NCBI GenBank assembly: GCA_963801715.1
Contig: CAWDGB010000022.1
Coordinates: 124,001-188,000, forward strand
Length of the DNA stretch: 64,000 nt
Reading direction: 5' to 3'
Source of the DNA: CAVVJA01 sp963801715
GTDB taxonomy: Bacteria; Actinomycetota; Actinomycetes; Mycobacteriales; Jatrophihabitantaceae
Within the stretch, counting starts at the first letter, position 1; every line of letters starts with the position of its first letter. The translations under genes and the position numbers were made by a program. The notes under the pieces are model-generated. The model searched no databases. It saw nothing but the letters and a program-made list of their open reading frames with translations, and had not been told where the DNA came from. This document shows positions 60,844-64,000 of this stretch, piece by piece.

Positions 60844-62471
60844 TCGACTTCGATCACGTCACGATCACCTATGCCGACGCCGATGCTCCGGTGCTTCGGG
60901 ACGTGACCGTGCACATCGACGAGGGCGAGCTGTGCCTGGTTGTGGGTCAGACCGGCGCCGGCAAGTCGACGCTGCTGGGCGCGATCAATGGGCTAGTGCC
61001 GCACTTCTCGGGTGGCACGCTCTTCGGTGACGTGCGAGTGGCCGGACGCAGCACGCGGGACACCCCGCCCCGCGAGTTCGCCGACCTGGTGGGCGTCGTC
61101 GGGCAAGATCCGGTCGCCGGGTTCGTGACCGACACGGTCGAGGAGGAACTCGCGTACGGCATGGAGCAGCTGGCCGTGCCGCCGCCGGTCATGCGCAAGC
61201 GCGTCGAGGAGACGCTCGACCTGCTGGGCCTGGCCGACCTTCGTCATCGTGCGTTGCCCGAGCTTTCCGGTGGCCAGCAGCAGCGGGTCGCTATCGGATC
61301 GGTGCTGACCGCGCACCCGCCGGTCCTTGTCTTGGACGAGCCCACGTCGGCGCTGGACCCGACAGCGGCCGAGGAGGTGCTCGCCGCCGTCACCAGGCTC
61401 GTCCACGATCTCGGCGTTACGGTCGTGCTCGCCGAGCATCGCCTCGAGCGCGTCGTCCAATACGCCGACCGGGTCGTCCACGTCGCCGACGACGGAACCG
61501 TGACGGACGGTCCGCCGGCCACCGTGCTCCGGACGTCGTCGGTGGCTCCGCCCGTCGTCGAGCTCGGCCGGCGAGTGGGCTGGAATCCGCTGCCGCTGTC
61601 GATTCGGGACGCACGCCGGCGCGCCGGGCCGGTTCGCGACGTGATTGCCGGGCATCCGCTTCCGGCGCGCCGCGTACGGGCGCGCGATCCCGGCCCGGCC
61701 GTGCTTCGGGCGCGCAATGTCCTGGTGCGCTATGGCGACCTGGTGGCGGTTCGGGACGTGGATGTCGACCTGCGCGCCGGTGAGGTCATGGCCCTGATGG
61801 GGCGCAACGGGTCGGGTAAGTCGTCGCTGCTCTGGGCGCTGCAGGGCTCAGGCCGCCGGCAGGCCGGCGTCGTTTCCGTGCCTGGCCCGCAGGGGACGCA
61901 CGACCCCCACCAGGTCTCCGCGGCGGACGCGCGGCGGCTGGTCGGCCTGGTTCCGCAGACGGCCAGCGATTTGCTGTACCTGAACTGTGTCGCCGACGAG
62001 CTGGCTCAGGCCGACCGCGAGGTCGGCGCCGAAGCCGGCCACACTCGCGCGCTGCTCGATCGGCTGGCGACCGGCCTTCCGGATCAGGCCCATCCGCGTG
62101 ACCTCTCCGAAGGGCAACGCCTGGCACTCGTCCTGGCTATCCAGCTGGCCGCCGCCCCGCGGGTGATGCTGCTCGACGAGCCGACCCGCGGCCTCGACTA
62201 CGGAGCCAAACGGGCACTGACAGGTGTCGTCGCCGATCTCGCCGCCGAAGGTCATGCGGTGGTGCTCGCGACGCACGACGTGGAGTTCGTGGCCTCGGCC
62301 GCGGATCGAGTCGTCGTCCTCGCGGACGGTGAGATCGTTGCTGACGGTCCGACCAGGGAAGTGGTCGTCGCGTCCCCGGCCTTCGCCCCGCAGGTGGCCA
62401 AGATCTTCGCGCCGCTGGCGTTCCTCACCGTGGATCAGGTCAGCGCGGCATGGTCCGAGGCGGCGGGCTGA
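60840..62471 (+). CDS. ECF transporter fused A-A' ATPase
   Basis: The 543-residue protein holds two ABC domains in one chain. The first has GQTGAGKSTLLGAINGLVP near residue 37, the signature LSGGQQQRVAIG and VLVLDEPTSALD. The second has GRNGSGKSSLLWALQG near residue 320, LSEGQRLALVLAIQ and VMLLDEPTRGLD. Such fusions are common for actinobacterial ECF systems. It is tied to both neighbours by overlapping codons. Confidence 0.92.
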   Translation: MIDFDHVTITYADADAPVLRDVTVHIDEGELCLVVGQTGAGKSTLLGAINGLVPHFSGGTLFGDVRVAGRSTRDTPPREFADLVGVVGQDPVAGFVTDTVEEELAYGMEQLAVPPPVMRKRVEETLDLLGLADLRHRALPELSGGQQQRVAIGSVLTAHPPVLVLDEPTSALDPTAAEEVLAAVTRLVHDLGVTVVLAEHRLERVVQYADRVVHVADDGTVTDGPPATVLRTSSVAPPVVELGRRVGWNPLPLSIRDARRRAGPVRDVIAGHPLPARRVRARDPGPAVLRARNVLVRYGDLVAVRDVDVDLRAGEVMALMGRNGSGKSSLLWALQGSGRRQAGVVSVPGPQGTHDPHQVSAADARRLVGLVPQTASDLLYLNCVADELAQADREVGAEAGHTRALLDRLATGLPDQAHPRDLSEGQRLALVLAIQLAAAPRVMLLDEPTRGLDYGAKRALTGVVADLAAEGHAVVLATHDVEFVASAADRVVVLADGEIVADGPTREVVVASPAFAPQVAKIFAPLAFLTVDQVSAAWSEAAG

Positions 62472-63301
62472 TGGCAACCGTGATCCGCTCCCGAGGACCG
62501 GTGGCCGTCCGAATGGGTGTCCGCCCAGCCGTGGCAGTTACGTTCGCCGCGTTCCTCGGCGTCGTCGCGTTCTGCTGGCCGTTCTTGGTGGCGCCGGGAA
62601 GAGTCGGTGCCACCTACGCTCCACCGCTGATCTTCGGACTGCTCCTCGCCTTGGTCCTCGCGGTTGTCCTCGCGGAAATTGCCGACGGTGGCATCGACGC
62701 CAAGGCACTGGCGATGTTGGGTGTGCTGTCCGCGATCGGTGCGGCCCTGCGACCGCTCGGCGCCGGAACCGCGGGCATCGAGACCGTGTTCTTCGTCCTC
62801 GTGCTGGGCGGCCGGGTGTTCGGGCCCGGCTTCGGATTTGCGTTGGGATGTACGACGCTGTTCGCGTCCGCGATCGTGACCGGTGGGGTCGGGCCTTGGC
62901 TGCCCTATCAGATGTTCGGCTGTGCGTTCGTCGGCATGTTTGCCGGGTTGCTGCCCTTCGCTCGTGGTCGACCGGAAGTCATGCTGCTTGCCAGCTACGG
63001 GGCGCTGTCCGGTTACGCGTTCGGGCTGTTGGTGAACCTCTCGTTCTGGCCGTTCTCCCTTGATCCGGGCAGTTCCATCGCTTACGTGCCAGGCTTGCCC
63101 TTCACCGACCAGGTGCACCGCTACCTCGTCTACGACGCGACGACGTCTCTCGGTTGGGATACCGGTCGCGCGGTCACGACATTCGTGTGCATCCTGCTCG
63201 CCGGTCCGGCCGTCCTGACGGCCTTGCGGCGAGCAGCCCGCCGCGCTGCGTTCGAGGCACCAGTTCGCATGACTGCGGCAGCCGGATCCGAGCCCGAATG
63301 A
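62471..63301 (+). CDS. ECF transporter S component, probably for cobalamin or a precursor
   Basis: The 276-residue polytopic membrane protein has about six to eight spans, including AMLGVLSAIGAALRPLGAGTAGIE and VFGPGFGFALGCTTLFASAIVTGG. The second resembles the substrate-face helices of vitamin S components. Its location between the ECF T-A genes, B12-riboswitch control and the following cobT point to a corrinoid, possibly of the CbrT type. The ATG shares one base with the ATPase stop. Confidence 0.82.
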   Translation: MATVIRSRGPVAVRMGVRPAVAVTFAAFLGVVAFCWPFLVAPGRVGATYAPPLIFGLLLALVLAVVLAEIADGGIDAKALAMLGVLSAIGAALRPLGAGTAGIETVFFVLVLGGRVFGPGFGFALGCTTLFASAIVTGGVGPWLPYQMFGCAFVGMFAGLLPFARGRPEVMLLASYGALSGYAFGLLVNLSFWPFSLDPGSSIAYVPGLPFTDQVHRYLVYDATTSLGWDTGRAVTTFVCILLAGPAVLTALRRAARRAAFEAPVRMTAAAGSEPE

Positions 63302-63323
63302 TCGGGCGCGGCAAGATGTGAGG

Positions 63324-64000
63324 ATGGGCGAGTCGTGGGCAGCGCAACCCACCGGGCCGCTGTCCGACCCGCTCGAGCCGACAGATCCACTCAGCGAAGT
63401 CGCGGCGGCCATCGAATGGCCTGACCTCCAAGCTGAGGCGGCGGCGCGGACCTGGCGCGCGGCTACCGGCGATGTCGACGGCGAGTTGGCGAACCTGGTC
63501 GAATGGCTGGCCGGTGTCCAGGGTTGCTTCCCGCCGCACGACCTGCGCCGGGCGCGACTGGTCCTGTTCGCCGCCGACCACGGCGTTGCCGAGGCCGGGG
63601 TCTCCGCCCGTCCGGCCGGATCGACGAACGTCCAGGCTGCGGATGCCGCTGCCGGCGCCGACCCATACGGCGGCCTCGCCCAATTTGCGAGGGCCGGGGT
63701 GCGAGTGGTCGATGTTGGGCTGCGCGAACCCGTTCCCGGCGTCGAGACTCGGGTGACGCGGCGCGGCACCGGCCGGATCGACCGCGAGAATGCGCTCACC
63801 GTCGATGCGGCTGAAGCGGCGATCCGGGCGGGGGCGTCGGTAGCGGATGAGGAGATCGACTGTGGTGCGGACCTGCTCCTCTCGGCGGCGCTCGGCGTCG
63901 GCGGAAGCACCGCCGCCGCGACCGTGATATCGGTCGTCACCGGGGTTGAGCCGGCGAAAGTCGTCGGCCGAGGAAGCGGAATCGATGACGACGCCTGGAT
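63324..64000 (+). CDS. cobT: Nicotinate-nucleotide:dimethylbenzimidazole phosphoribosyltransferase (5' part)
   Basis: The first 225 codons are present, and the gene runs off the right edge. It makes alpha-ribazole phosphate for the lower loop of cobalamin. LVLFAADHGVAEAGVSARPA is the conserved CobT motif, and DLLLSAALGVGGSTAAATVI follows with the G-x-G-x-T substrate loop. The N-terminus has the usual helix WPDLQAEAAARTWRAAT. It follows the S-component gene by 22 bases in the same direction, so it is probably under the same riboswitch. Confidence 0.88.
   Translation, partial: MGESWAAQPTGPLSDPLEPTDPLSEVAAAIEWPDLQAEAAARTWRAATGDVDGELANLVEWLAGVQGCFPPHDLRRARLVLFAADHGVAEAGVSARPAGSTNVQAADAAAGADPYGGLAQFARAGVRVVDVGLREPVPGVETRVTRRGTGRIDRENALTVDAAEAAIRAGASVADEEIDCGADLLLSAALGVGGSTAAATVISVVTGVEPAKVVGRGSGIDDDAW

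Noticed and set aside
1..64000. CRISPR arrays, rRNA, tRNA, prophage or transposase genes
   Set aside because: I looked for repeat-spacer patterns, RNA signatures and mobile-element enzymes and saw none.

Overview
The window reads as a chromosomal segment of a high-GC actinobacterium. Start codons are often GTG. Many genes have a TANNNT box 6-7 bases before the start codon (probable leaderless transcripts), and operons use ATGA/GTGA overlaps. From about 12 to 54 kb the gene order closely follows the Mycobacterium tuberculosis Rv2172c-Rv2204c block (metF, Rv2175c, Ser/Thr kinase, class II DAHP synthase, exoribonuclease, acyltransferase, ArsA, SRPBCC, pimB', NlpC/P60, DEDD exonuclease, trpD, ctaE-qcrCAB, ctaF-ctaC, asnB, adoK, iscA). 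The mptA, idsA2 and fadD15 genes of that block are missing, so this is a relative outside the mycolic-acid genera. No rRNA, tRNA, CRISPR or transposase gene was seen.

Layout. 0-7.2 kb: assimilatory sulfate reduction, with cysCDN and a siroheme synthase on the minus strand and sulfite reductase, a zinc-ribbon protein and APS reductase on the plus strand. They diverge from a 510-bp region that encodes two opposed, related Cys-codon leader peptides. 7.3-16.1 kb: a carotenoid cluster (CrtA-like, acetyltransferase, CruF, glycosyltransferase, CrtD-like, CrtI, CrtB, two-subunit lycopene cyclase) interrupted by metF. 16-35.9 kb: DNA-binding protein, methyltransferases, PASTA kinase, two unrelated DAHP synthases, threonine aldolase, DMT transporter, a phosphofructokinase with PPi-type residues, acyltransferase, ROK glucokinase, ArsA ATPase, SRPBCC proteins and a PimB-like mannosyltransferase. 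36-42.9 kb: NlpC/P60 hydrolase under a c-di-AMP riboswitch, NYN protein, DEDD/GIY-YIG nuclease, trpD and a degenerate receiver. 43-49 kb: respiratory bc1-aa3 genes. 49-56.8 kb: desulfurase-like protein lacking its PLP lysine, TusA, asnB, adoK, IscA, a DoxX-Rieske fusion, nadA and DUF3043. 57-64 kb: a cobalamin riboswitch followed by an overlapping operon: a surface-anchored alpha/alpha-barrel protein, a DUF4430 protein, a complete ECF transporter (T, fused A-A, S) and cobT.

The most interesting system is the last one. A bacterial alpha-barrel plus DUF4430 pair matches the two domains of animal intrinsic factor/transcobalamin, split over two anchored proteins and coupled to an ECF importer under a B12 riboswitch.

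Caution on sequence quality: about 21 reading-frame breaks lie between 19.9 and 59.6 kb, many in genes expected to be essential (qcrB, qcrA, qcrC, aroG). Nearly all fit a single inserted base, so I treat these as intact genes with probable sequence errors and give the joined span.
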